Shown here piece by piece: positions 1 to 7,343 of a stretch of DNA of 64,000 bases. Below the pieces are notes generated by a model. That model was not told the origin of the DNA, did no database searches, and worked only from the letters and a program-made list of their open reading frames with translations. The translations under genes and the position numbers were made by a program. Source of the stretch: Gp7-AA6 sp036395755 (GTDB lineage Bacteria > Acidobacteriota > Thermoanaerobaculia > UBA5066 > Gp7-AA6); NCBI GenBank assembly GCA_036395755.1, contig DASWCZ010000054.1, forward strand, positions 1 through 64,000, written 5' to 3'. Within the stretch, counting starts at the first letter, position 1. Each line of letters begins with the position of its first letter.

Positions 1-1607
1 GGCGTCGAGCCGGTCAGGAACTCCGCTGCGGGCTGCTGGAGGTGATAGACGGCAGGAAAGGCCCGTGGCACCGTCGCGACGACGACTCCGGCTGCGTCGC
101 GCAGAGTCAGAGCGATCGAAGCTCCCAGCTCGAGCGTCCGCACCCCGATGTTGTACCGGAATGCGGTCAGGTCGGGGGGGAGCAAAAGCACCCCGCGTGC
201 GCCGGCGGACAGAGCCTCCTCGGGGCGTAGCGCCTCCTCGGTGAAGCCCGTCGTCCCCTCGGCGCCAGCGTCGTTGAACACCCGCGCCGTCGCGACCGGG
301 GGCGAGCCGGAGGTCACCTCGATGTCCGCGCTCCCGAGGCCAGAGCGGCCCATTGCGGGAAGCAAGTCCGCGATGGACTGCGTCTGACCCGGCGCGAGCG
401 AGTAGGGAAGCGCGGGATCCGAACTGCTCCCCGAAGTTCCGGAGGCATGGAACACGATTTGCCCGGCGATCGCCGCGGGTCCCGGATTGTGGAGCTGTAC
501 CGAGGTCTTGAAGAAGGTCCCGTTTGCCCCAGGCGTCGAGCCCACGACCGGAAGCGCGCGCGAGGAGATCGCAGGTGCACGGGCGGTCGTGATCCGTCCG
601 ATTTTTGGAGAGCCATTAGCAAAACCACTCTCGGTGAACCACAGTGCGCCGTCCGGACCAGCCACGATGCGTGTGGGATAGCTCTGGGGCGTCGGCATCG
701 GGAACTCGGTGACTACGCCCGCGGTTGTGATCCGGCCGATGGCGTTGCCTTCTATGAACCAGAGGTTGCCGTCCGGGCCGGTGGTGATGTCGCCAGAGGC
801 GACGGAAACCGGGACGAAGGTAACCACCCCGTCAGTTGTCATTCGGCCAATCTGGTTGCCTTCTGTGAACCAGAGGGCGCCGTCCGGGCCAGCTGCGATA
901 CTGATCGGTATGCCGCCGGGCGTGGGGATATTGAACTCTGTAATGACACCGGCCGTCGTGATTCGCCCGATTTTTGGAGAGGCACTCTCGAGGAACCAGA
1001 GAGCGCTGTCCGGACCAGCCACGATAACGGTTGCACCGGTATTGTGCGTCGGAATCGGGAACTCGCTAACGTGGCCAGCCGTCGTGATTCGTCCGATGTG
1101 TCCCACGTGATCCCCCGGCGGTATCGCAAAGGGCTGCTCTGTAAACCACAGATTGCCATCGGGACCAGCTGCGATGCCCCAGCAAAAAGTAATTCTTCCC
1201 TCCAACGCCGTGCTGACACCGGACGTTGTGATGCGCCCAATGCACGGGCCAGCAAAATTGGCGGTCCACAGATTGCCATCCGGACCTGTTGTGATGCTTT
1301 TCGGGAAAAAGTTGACTGGGAACTCGGAGATGACCCCCGCGGTCGTGATCCGGCCGATCTTTCCGCTTACCTGCGTAAACCAGAGAGCGCCATCCGCACC
1401 CGTTGCGATGGCGTCAGGGAAGCCGCCAACCGTAGGGACAGGAAACTCGGTGATGGTCTGAGCCCTGGCGATGCCGCCAACGATCCCCACGAGAACTGCA
1501 AGCGGAACCGCGGCTGGCCAGAATCGGGATCGCCGCTTTGGGGACTGCGGACAATCCCCGATGAAGTGCGAGCTCAGTCGGCGCTCTATCCACGTGCTGG
1601 GATTCAT
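1..1607 (-). CDS. Secreted Vgb-like seven-bladed beta-propeller protein (3' end outside window)
   Basis: The reading frame stays open from an ATG at 1607 to the window edge (535 codons), so the C-terminus is missing. The start has a strong Shine-Dalgarno (AGGAGGT). A hydrophobic segment ending near Gly-Ile-Ala-Arg-Ala (residues about 36-54) is a likely signal peptide after a basic N-terminus. Seven repeats of about 40 residues follow, each with a GPDG(A/N)LWFTE-like strand and IGRITTAGV, as in the virginiamycin B lyase (Vgb) propeller family. After the propeller a non-repeat domain (from about residue 370) resembles extracellular Ig-like or choice-of-anchor regions. Streptogramin lyase activity is not implied, because many secreted propellers share this repeat. 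The propeller half uses more A/T-ending codons than the C-terminal half. Confidence 0.8.
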   Translation of the reverse strand, partial: MNPSTWIERRLSSHFIGDCPQSPKRRSRFWPAAVPLAVLVGIVGGIARAQTITEFPVPTVGGFPDAIATGADGALWFTQVSGKIGRITTAGVISEFPVNFFPKSITTGPDGNLWTANFAGPCIGRITTSGVSTALEGRITFCWGIAAGPDGNLWFTEQPFAIPPGDHVGHIGRITTAGHVSEFPIPTHNTGATVIVAGPDSALWFLESASPKIGRITTAGVITEFNIPTPGGIPISIAAGPDGALWFTEGNQIGRMTTDGVVTFVPVSVASGDITTGPDGNLWFIEGNAIGRITTAGVVTEFPMPTPQSYPTRIVAGPDGALWFTESGFANGSPKIGRITTARAPAISSRALPVVGSTPGANGTFFKTSVQLHNPGPAAIAGQIVFHASGTSGSSSDPALPYSLAPGQTQSIADLLPAMGRSGLGSADIEVTSGSPPVATARVFNDAGAEGTTGFTEEALRPEEALSAGARGVLLLPPDLTAFRYNIGVRTLELGASIALTLRDAAGVVVATVPRAFPAVYHLQQPAAEFLTGST

Positions 1608-1895
1608 GGCACCTCCTCGTTTCTGGAAACGGCCGGTCGGGCCTCCAGATCACTCGGCAGGTCGGTTTCTTTGTACAGCGACTGTTGAGAAATCCTCCGC
1701 CCTATCCGGAGGGGAGTCAAATTGGTCTGATTCATGTGTGCCACGATGGTTCCTCGGGGCGCCTGGGAGTCTTTGGAGACTCATGGTGTTCCTCTGACTT
1801 TCTTCTGGCTTGGCGGCGGAGAGCCCAGCGGAGGAGCAAGTCCGCTGCAGCGCGACGGTGGGTCTACTTCCGCAGAGATGAAGCCGGGCGCCAAG

Positions 1896-1937
1896 ATTAC
1901 GGGGCCGGCCACACACATTACGGGGCCGGCCACACAC
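1896..1937. repeat. Perfect two-copy 21-bp tandem repeat
   Basis: Two adjacent identical 21-bp units occupy 1896-1916 and 1917-1937. Each begins ATTACGGGGC and contains GGCCGGCC followed by CACACAC. No gene covers them. The GGCCGGCC core is itself palindromic. The function is unknown; it could be a regulator site pair or a slippage product. Confidence 0.85.
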
Positions 1938-2103
1938 GGAGAGATGCGGCACGAAAGGCTCGATGATTGAGAGACTCTCTGTCCTGCCTGCCGCGAAATT
2001 CGGGCTTGACTTACGCCTTATTTCCGCCCACAATGCTCCCGCATGAGGCCGATGGGCGCGCTCTGGATGGCCACGGAGCGGCCGCGGTGGTCCCTCGGCC
2101 TTA

Positions 2104-2140
2104 GATAATTCGGCGGAATACGTGATTCGCCTTAATTCGG
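2104..2140 (+). promoter_or_regulatory. Candidate lexA promoter/operator
   Basis: The sequence 13-49 bp before the lexA start contains a -10-like GATAAT (2104-2109), two direct copies of TAATTCGG (2106-2113 and 2133-2140) and an imperfect dyad GGCG...CGCC centred on ACGT (2112-2131). LexA usually represses its own gene, so an operator is expected here. The arrangement does not match the E. coli or Bacillus SOS box, so the assignment is tentative. Confidence 0.35.
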
Positions 2141-2152
2141 ACGGAAGGGCAC

Positions 2153-2752
2153 ATGAACCTGACGAAGCGGCAGAAAGAGATCCTCGATTTCATCCGCGAA
2201 TACCGGGACGAGAACGGAATCTCACCGACGCAGCGGGAGATTCGACTCCGTTTCCGGCTCTCCTCGTTCGGCACCGTCCAGAAGCACCTGAAGCGGCTCG
2301 AAGAGAAGGGCGCGCTCTCCCGCGAGTGGAACCGCAGCCGCGGTATCTCGCCGGCCGAGCCGAAATCCACGTCCCGGGAAGTCCCTCTCTTGGGCGCGGT
2401 TGCCGCCGGCCGGCCCATCGAGCCCTTTCCCGAGGAAGAGACGATCGAGGTTCCGGCGTCACTCCTCGGGAGAGGAGACCACTTCGTGCTGCGGGTTCGG
2501 GGCGACTCGATGATCGACGATGGCATCCGCGACGGCGACTACGTGGTCGTCTCGAAGCGGTCGACCGCTCAGAACGGACAGACGGTCGTCGCGCTCGTCC
2601 GGGGTGAAGCCACGCTCAAGCGCTATTACGCGGACGGGAGCCGCGTGCGCCTGCAGCCGGCGAACGTCTCGATGAAGCCTCTGACGGTGGATGTGCGCGA
2701 CATCACGGTCCAGGGGGTCGTGACGGGCCTCATTCGGAATTACACGAGTTAG
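2153..2752 (+). CDS. lexA: LexA SOS-response repressor
   Basis: This 199-residue protein has the full LexA layout. An N-terminal winged helix-turn-helix covers about residues 1-65. The Ala85-Gly86 autocleavage bond sits in the context GAVAAGRP. The C-terminal S24 latent protease domain carries catalytic Ser119 (RGDSM) and Lys156 (ATLKRY). LexA represses DNA-damage genes and cleaves itself when RecA filaments form. The ATG at 2153 is preceded by GGAAGGGC as a ribosome binding site. It stands alone upstream of two tRNA genes on the same strand. Length and all key residues are normal for the family. Confidence 0.97.
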   Translation: MNLTKRQKEILDFIREYRDENGISPTQREIRLRFRLSSFGTVQKHLKRLEEKGALSREWNRSRGISPAEPKSTSREVPLLGAVAAGRPIEPFPEEETIEVPASLLGRGDHFVLRVRGDSMIDDGIRDGDYVVVSKRSTAQNGQTVVALVRGEATLKRYYADGSRVRLQPANVSMKPLTVDVRDITVQGVVTGLIRNYTS

Positions 2753-2793
2753 AGGCCGCTCGACGCGGGGGAGAGGGCCTGCCGGCAGTTTGC

Positions 2794-2799
2794 TAAAAT
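2794..2799 (+). promoter_or_regulatory. -10 element for tRNA-Cys
   Basis: TAAAAT lies 12 bp before the first base of the tRNA-Cys gene, the right distance for a promoter giving a short 5' leader. No clear -35 element is visible. tRNA-Leu, 63 bp further on, may be co-transcribed. Confidence 0.5.
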
Positions 2800-2811
2800 C
2801 ATTCTTCTGCC

Positions 2812-2887
2812 GGCGACGTACCCAAGTGGTTAAGGGAGAGGTCTGCAAAACCTTTATTCGGCGGTTCGAATCCGCCCGTCGCCTCCA
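2812..2887 (+). tRNA. tRNA-Cys (anticodon GCA)
   Basis: The 76-nt sequence folds into a cloverleaf. The acceptor stem is GGCGACG paired with CGTCGCC, the anticodon loop contains GCA, and the T-loop is GTTCGAATC. The discriminator base is U, as expected for cysteine tRNA, and the CCA end is encoded. Confidence 0.97.
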
Positions 2888-2950
2888 TTTAGGCGATCCG
2901 AGTCGATAAGCTCGAAGAGCCCCTCGTACCTTCCCGTTGTCCGTCTCCGA

Positions 2951-3040
2951 GCCGGAGTGGCGGAATTGGTAGACGCACGGGACTTAAAATCCCGAGCTTC
3001 CGAAAGGGGCGTGCCGGTTCGACTCCGGCCTCCGGCACCA
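2951..3040 (+). tRNA. tRNA-Leu (anticodon TAA)
   Basis: This 90-nt class II tRNA has acceptor stem GCCGGAG paired with CTCCGGC, a TAA anticodon in the loop CTTAAAA, a long variable arm, T-loop GTTCGACTC and an encoded ACCA end. It reads UUA and UUG leucine codons. It ends 17 bp before rnc. Confidence 0.97.
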
Positions 3041-3057
3041 GTAGAGACGAGCAGACG

Positions 3058-3774
3058 ATGAGCGGAATCGACACGGAGACGCTTTCCGACTTCCAGCGGC
3101 GCGTCGGTTACGAGTTTCGCGACGCGGGCCTGCTCGGGAGAGCGCTCACTCACAAGTCCTTCACGAACGAGCACCGTGAGGCGAAGTCGCCCAACAACGA
3201 GAGGATGGAGTTCCTGGGTGACGCGGTCCTCGGGTTCGTCGTCGGCGAGCTCATCTACCGATTCTTCCCCGACCTCCAGGAGGGCGCGCTCTCGAAGATC
3301 AAGGCGCACCTCGTCTCCGCGACCACGCTCGCGGCCAAGGGGAGGGATCTGGGTCTCGGCAGATTTCTGCGTATGGGTGCCGGGGAAGCGCGCTCGGGAG
3401 GATCCGAGAAGCTCTCATTGATCGCCGATGCCTTCGAAGCGGTGATTGCCGCGATTTACCTGGACGGCGGCCTCCCCGCGGCGGCGGAGTTCGTCCGGCG
3501 CGTCTTCGGTCCCGAGGTCGCCGGCATCGACATCGGGGACCTGTCGTTCCACGACTACAAGACCGCGCTCCAGGAGACCGCCCAGGCCCTCGGCCTGCCG
3601 CTTCCGGAGTACCGCGTCGTCGACGAGTTCGGTCCCGACCACGAGAAGGCGTTCGTCGTGGAGCTCTCGTGGGACGGCGCCTCTTTTTCGTCGGGCCGCG
3701 GCTCCTCCAAGCGAGAAGCGCAGCGGAAGGCGGCGAAGGAAGCGCTGAAGAAACTGGGAAGACTGCCGGCTTGA
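3058..3774 (+). CDS. rnc: Ribonuclease III
   Basis: This 238-residue protein has the RNase III signature NERMEFLGD at residues 47-55, which supplies the acidic metal ligands. A second acidic cluster, DAFEAVIAAIYLDGG, is near residue 125. A C-terminal double-stranded RNA-binding domain covers about residues 160-235. The enzyme cleaves dsRNA and processes rRNA precursors and some mRNAs. Length and domain order are normal. The ATG at 3058 begins 17 bp after tRNA-Leu, so it may be transcribed with the tRNAs. It converges with dsbD, leaving only 34 bp between the stops. Confidence 0.96.
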   Translation: MSGIDTETLSDFQRRVGYEFRDAGLLGRALTHKSFTNEHREAKSPNNERMEFLGDAVLGFVVGELIYRFFPDLQEGALSKIKAHLVSATTLAAKGRDLGLGRFLRMGAGEARSGGSEKLSLIADAFEAVIAAIYLDGGLPAAAEFVRRVFGPEVAGIDIGDLSFHDYKTALQETAQALGLPLPEYRVVDEFGPDHEKAFVVELSWDGASFSSGRGSSKREAQRKAAKEALKKLGRLPA

Positions 3775-3808
3775 CGCCTTCGGAATAACACCGCCGGGAT
3801 CCCGCGGC

Positions 3809-5542
3809 TCAGGGCGCCTGAGAGAGCCGCTCCAGAAACTTTTCCGGCGCCTCGAACCCGACGAGACGCAGGTCCTGCCTCTCCGTGCCCGCGGCGTCGA
3901 CGAAGATCACCGTCGGAACACCGAGGATCGCGTACTTTTCGGCGAGTGCGATCGACTCGGGCGACGACATCTTCGTCATGTCCGCCTTCAAGAGCGCGCG
4001 GCGGCCGAGCGCTTCTGCGACGCGAGCGTCCGCGAACGTCTTCCTCTCGAGCTCCAGGCACGGAAGGCACCATTCCGCCGAGAAGTCGATGATCGCGGGC
4101 CGTCCGGCACCGACGGCTTCCGGCGCGTAGGGCTGCCAGCCTTTGAGCTCGTGCGGCACGAAGAAGAACGCGATTCCGAGAAGGAGGACCGCCGCGCCCG
4201 CGCGGACCGGCCACGTCAGATTCAGCCGGGAGACGAGAATCGCCACGGCTCCGATGGCGAGAACCGCGGGGAGCAGCCACCGGCCGGCGGGCGGCGGCAT
4301 CACGCTCCGGAGGAAGTATGCCGCCATCGCGAGCAGCACCCAGCCGAAGACCTTCTTGACGCCGTCCATCCACTCGCCGGCGCGGGGCAGGCGCGACAGC
4401 CGCCCGGAGTACGCGGCGAGAAAGAGGTAGGGCAGGCCCAGGCCGAGCGAAAGTGTGAAGAAGAAGAGAAAGCCGAGGAAGGGATCCTGGCGAGCCGCGA
4501 CGAACGCGAGCAGACCGACGATGAACCCCCCGATGCACGGCGCCGCCACGACCCCGACGAAGAGTCCCATGCCGAACGCCCCGGCGCCGCCCGCGCGCGC
4601 TCCGGCGCGGTTCATGAGCGACGTCGGCATTCGCATCTCCCAGACGCCGAACATCGACAGCGCCATCGCGACGAGAGCCGCCGCGATCGCGGTCAACACC
4701 CACGGGTTCTGGAGCATCGAGCCGAACAGGCGGCCCGACAGGGCCGCGCCGACCCCCAGCGCGGAGTACATCGTCGCCATTCCCAGCACGTAGAGCCCCG
4801 CGAGGCCGAACTGGCGGCCTTTCGATCCTTCCGCCTGGCCTCCGAAGTAACCGAGGGTCAGCGGAATGACCGGATAGACGCAGGGAGTCAGGTTGAGAGC
4901 CAGCCCGCCTACGAAGATGGAGAGGAGGACGAGAAGCATTCCGTGCCGCTCCAGCATGTCGCCGAAGTCCCGGGACGCCCCGGCGGCGGCGGAGCGTCGC
5001 AGCGGCGTCCCCTTCTTGGGCAGCGGCACCGAGGCGGATCCGGCGTTTCCGGCGCCGACGACCGCGGCCGGGACCGCCCGAAAGGGGACGGACGCGGGAG
5101 CGAGGCAGCGCGTGTCGTTGCACGCCTGGTACTCGACCTTGCCCGAGATCGCAGCCGGCGGCCGGGAAGCGTCCCAAAGGACCGGCACTTCGATCGCGAA
5201 CGTTCCCTCGTAGACCGAGAGGGGAGACTCGGAGAATCCGAACTTTTTCTGTATGCCGGCGGGATATCGCGGCTCACCGAAGGTGACGCCGGGGACCGGT
5301 TCCAACCGCGCCGAGGTCGCGATCAGGTAATCCTCGGAGGGCTTGTGGCTGTTGACGTGCCAGCCGGGCGAGAGCGTCACCTGAAGGCGCAGGACCGCCC
5401 CCCCGGCCGAATGGGTCTCGAAGCTCGGCGCGACGGTGACGATCGTGGCGGGAGCCGGGCTCTTCGATTCGCCCGACTGCGCCGCGGCGCACGCGGCGAT
5501 CCCGAGGGCGGCAAGCGCCGCCGCGAATCCGAACCGTCTCAT
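3809..5542 (-). CDS. dsbD: Thiol:disulfide interchange protein DsbD
   Basis: This 577-residue protein carries electrons from cytoplasmic thioredoxin across the inner membrane to periplasmic thiol proteins. It has a signal peptide and an N-terminal DsbD-alpha domain with the Cys pair in QACNDTRC. About eight membrane segments follow, with redox Cys in LTPCVYP and AAPCIGG. The C-terminal thioredoxin domain has the active site EWCLPC. All three Cys pairs are present. Its ATG overlaps the stop of the upstream thioredoxin/TPR gene by 4 bp (ATGA), so the two are translationally coupled. The open frame continues upstream, but that part is only the shifted shadow of the neighbouring gene. Confidence 0.95.
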   Translation of the reverse strand: MRRFGFAAALAALGIAACAAAQSGESKSPAPATIVTVAPSFETHSAGGAVLRLQVTLSPGWHVNSHKPSEDYLIATSARLEPVPGVTFGEPRYPAGIQKKFGFSESPLSVYEGTFAIEVPVLWDASRPPAAISGKVEYQACNDTRCLAPASVPFRAVPAAVVGAGNAGSASVPLPKKGTPLRRSAAAGASRDFGDMLERHGMLLVLLSIFVGGLALNLTPCVYPVIPLTLGYFGGQAEGSKGRQFGLAGLYVLGMATMYSALGVGAALSGRLFGSMLQNPWVLTAIAAALVAMALSMFGVWEMRMPTSLMNRAGARAGGAGAFGMGLFVGVVAAPCIGGFIVGLLAFVAARQDPFLGFLFFFTLSLGLGLPYLFLAAYSGRLSRLPRAGEWMDGVKKVFGWVLLAMAAYFLRSVMPPPAGRWLLPAVLAIGAVAILVSRLNLTWPVRAGAAVLLLGIAFFFVPHELKGWQPYAPEAVGAGRPAIIDFSAEWCLPCLELERKTFADARVAEALGRRALLKADMTKMSSPESIALAEKYAILGVPTVIFVDAAGTERQDLRLVGFEAPEKFLERLSQAP

Positions 5543-6483
5543 GGAGTCTTGACGCGCTCTTCCAGCCGGTGAATGAGCTCGTTGACGCGGGAGATGTGCG
5601 GAGAGGTCGGATGGTCCTTCTGGAACTTGCGGAAGAGAGCGAGCGCCTCCGCCGGCCGGTTTTCGGCGAGTGGAATCTGGGCGCGGAAGATCTCCACGCG
5701 CTCCCGGCGCGCCCGGTCCTTCGTCGTCGTCAAGAGCCGCTCGACCGTATGGCGGGAGGCGGCGGCCTGTCCAAGGTCGAGCTGTGCCGCGGCGAGAAGC
5801 TCGAGTGCGTCTTCGCGCTGCGAGGCCGAGCCTCCCGGAGCCGCGGCGGCGCGTTGGAGTCGGGGAAGCGCCGCCTGCGGATCGGAGCGGTAATAGAGCT
5901 CGTTGCCCGTCTCGAACGCTTCCTTCGCGGAGAGCTTCGCGACGTCCTGGGAATCGATCTGTCGCGCGAACTTCCGATAGCCTTCGACCGCCGCGTTCGC
6001 GTGCCGGAAGAAATCGCCCTGGTTGAAGAACCCGTTCATCAGGAAGACGAGGCGGCCTTCCGGCGTCGTGACGAGGACGGCCGGCGCGTCTTCGATGTTG
6101 TAGCGGGTGCCCAGATCTTTTCCCAACGGCAATTCGAGCGAGACCTTGACGGGGACCATCGGGACGAGGAGGGCCTCGAAGTCGAAGGCGGGATAGAGGA
6201 GCCCGTCCATCCGCTGACAGTTGCCGCACTCTTTCTTGACGAACTCGAAAAACACGAACTTGCCTTCGCGCCCCGCTCTCTGGATCGCGTCTTCCACGCT
6301 CGTCGCCCAGATCGCCTTGCCGGGGCCCATAGGGATCGATTCCGACATGCGCGGGGAGGAGTCGGAAGGAGCCGTCGCCGCGCTCGGGGAAACGGCTGCC
6401 GTGGGTTTCTTGAGAGGGGCAGCGACCGGCACCTGCGGAAGCGCCAGGGCCGCGAAAAGGACGACCGGAAGAAGAGAGCTCAA
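5539..6483 (-). CDS. Exported thioredoxin-fold protein with C-terminal TPR-like helices
   Basis: The protein has about 314 residues if the TTG at 6483 is used. That TTG has a good ribosome binding site (GGAGG, 6-nt spacing) and gives a hydrophobic leader. The open frame continues further upstream into tRNA-Phe, which rules out the longer starts. A thioredoxin-like domain carries the active site KKECGNCQRM. The C-terminal half is helical and TPR-like. It is probably a periplasmic thiol oxidoreductase fed by DsbD, which is encoded just downstream with a 4-bp overlap. The exact partner is unknown. Confidence 0.8.
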   Translation of the reverse strand: MSSLLPVVLFAALALPQVPVAAPLKKPTAAVSPSAATAPSDSSPRMSESIPMGPGKAIWATSVEDAIQRAGREGKFVFFEFVKKECGNCQRMDGLLYPAFDFEALLVPMVPVKVSLELPLGKDLGTRYNIEDAPAVLVTTPEGRLVFLMNGFFNQGDFFRHANAAVEGYRKFARQIDSQDVAKLSAKEAFETGNELYYRSDPQAALPRLQRAAAAPGGSASQREDALELLAAAQLDLGQAAASRHTVERLLTTTKDRARRERVEIFRAQIPLAENRPAEALALFRKFQKDHPTSPHISRVNELIHRLEERVKTP

Positions 6484-6558
6484 AACGGACCTCCGAGCGA
6501 TGCTGTGGCGAAAACGATCCGACGGACTCCGGCATTCCCCGGGCGGGGTCGAAGAACG

Positions 6559-6634
6559 TGGTGCCCAGGGACGGAATTGAACCGCCGACACAGGGATTTT
6601 CAGTCCCTTGCTCTACCAACTGAGCTACCTGGGC
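6559..6634 (-). tRNA. tRNA-Phe (anticodon GAA)
   Basis: Read on the minus strand, the 76-nt gene has acceptor stem GCCCAGG paired with CCTGGGC, a D-arm with AGCTCAGTTGGTAGAGC, anticodon GAA in CTGAAAA, a T-loop and an encoded ACCA. A -10-like TACACT lies 19 bp upstream (6654-6659, minus strand). Confidence 0.97.
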
Positions 6635-6675
6635 GCGGGCGACCGGGTCGCGCAGTGTAGCGAAAAGAGACTTTT

Positions 6676-6721
6676 GGGGTCAACGCTGAATCGCTGAATT
6701 CAGTCATTCAGCGCTGACCCC
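6676..6721. repeat. 46-bp near-perfect palindrome between tRNA-Phe and def
   Basis: GGGGTCA at 6676-6682 pairs with TGACCCC at 6715-6721. The dyad continues inward through CGCTGAAT to a perfect CTGAATTCAG centre at 6694-6703. Only three of the 23 base pairs fail. It sits between divergent genes, 15 bp before the def start, so it is not in a normal terminator position. It may be a regulator site or a REP-like element. Confidence 0.85.
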
Positions 6722-6723
6722 AC

Positions 6724-6729
6724 TAAGAT
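6724..6729 (+). promoter_or_regulatory. -10-like element for def
   Basis: TAAGAT ends 6 nt before the GTG start of def, and no Shine-Dalgarno is present. This spacing would place transcription initiation at or next to the start codon, giving a leaderless mRNA. Confidence 0.5.
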
Positions 6730-6735
6730 TGCGCG

Positions 6736-7251
6736 GTGATCCTCAAGGTCGCAAAGCTCGGAGCGAAGGAGCTGCGGATGCGGTCTCGCGAAGTGGACGT
6801 CAAGGCGGTCTCCCGGGGCGACTACGAGGCGTTTCTGACCGACCTCGAGCACACGATGCGCGAGTACGAGGGAACCGGAATTGCGGCGCCGCAGGTTTTC
6901 ACTCCGCTGCGGATCTTTCTGTACGAAGTGAATCCGGAGACGCGCAAGCGCAACGAGAGGAGCGTCCCGCTGACGGCTCTTTTCAACGCGTCGTACGAGC
7001 CCGTCGGCCCGGAGACTGAGGAGGATTCCGAAGGATGTCTCTCCGTCCCGTTTCTCTGGGGAGGCCTCGTCCCGAGGTACGACACGATTCGCGTGCGCGC
7101 CGTCGACCGCGCCGGCAAGTCGCTCGCGTTCGAGACCTCCGGCTACCACGCCCGGGTCCTTCAGCATGAGATCGATCACTTGGATGGACTGGTGTATCTC
7201 GACCGGATGCCCGACATGAAGTCGCTGGCGTATACGGTGAAGTTCGGCTGA
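6736..7251 (+). CDS. def: Peptide deformylase
   Basis: This 171-residue enzyme removes the N-terminal formyl group from nascent proteins. All three family motifs are present: GIAAPQV at residues 48-54, EGCLS with metal-binding Cys101, and HEIDH with His144, Glu145 and His148. The GTG start at 6736 has no ribosome binding site, but a -10-like hexamer ends 6 nt before it. No fmt gene follows, which differs from the common def-fmt pair. Length is typical. Confidence 0.95.
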   Translation: MILKVAKLGAKELRMRSREVDVKAVSRGDYEAFLTDLEHTMREYEGTGIAAPQVFTPLRIFLYEVNPETRKRNERSVPLTALFNASYEPVGPETEEDSEGCLSVPFLWGGLVPRYDTIRVRAVDRAGKSLAFETSGYHARVLQHEIDHLDGLVYLDRMPDMKSLAYTVKFG

Positions 7252-7293
7252 GCGCCACCCCCGGGCTCCGCTCGAAATAACGGGGAAAGACGT

Positions 7294-7313
7294 CTTGTGA
7301 AAAATTTCACAAG
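7294..7313. promoter_or_regulatory. CRP/FNR-type palindrome upstream of nuoB
   Basis: A 20-bp dyad with 9-bp perfect arms contains TGTGA-N6-TCACA (7296-7311), which is exactly the E. coli CRP core consensus. It is 30 bp before nuoB and 42 bp after def. A Crp/Fnr-family regulator could act here on the nuo genes. A def terminator is less likely because no T-run follows. Confidence 0.6.
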
Positions 7314-7343
7314 TGCGCCGCCGTGTGCGAGAATCCGGCCGCC

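Larger units (their letters stand above)
1608..2152. other. Gene-poor intergenic region upstream of lexA
   Basis: This 545-bp stretch lies between the divergently placed propeller gene and lexA. Several short open frames exist on both strands, but none has a ribosome binding site, a recognisable domain or consistent codon use. I treat them as chance frames. The only clear structures are a perfect 21-bp tandem repeat (1896-1937) and candidate lexA control sequences close to the lexA start. Confidence 0.5.

Noticed and set aside
1..1607. Propeller gene as an antibiotic-resistance streptogramin lyase
   Set aside because: The protein is exported, has an extra C-terminal domain and lies among no resistance genes. 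The Vgb repeat is widespread in unrelated secreted proteins.
447..1688. 413-codon plus-strand open frame opposite the propeller gene
   Set aside because: It is the antisense shadow of the Vgb-like repeats. Its repeats only mirror the propeller repeats, and it has no ribosome binding site or domain.
1650..2033. 127-codon minus-strand frame and two overlapping plus-strand frames before lexA
   Set aside because: The composition is Arg/Ser-rich and tracks GC content. There is no start signal or motif, and the frame contains the tandem repeat.
4151..5572. Long plus-strand frame opposite dsbD
   Set aside because: It is a low-complexity Arg/Glu/Gly product without motifs, fully antisense to a complete DsbD.
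3809..6619. A single 936-residue DsbD fusion
   Set aside because: The upstream part is an out-of-frame shadow of the thioredoxin/TPR gene and runs through tRNA-Phe. DsbD has its own ATG with a 4-bp overlap and a signal peptide.
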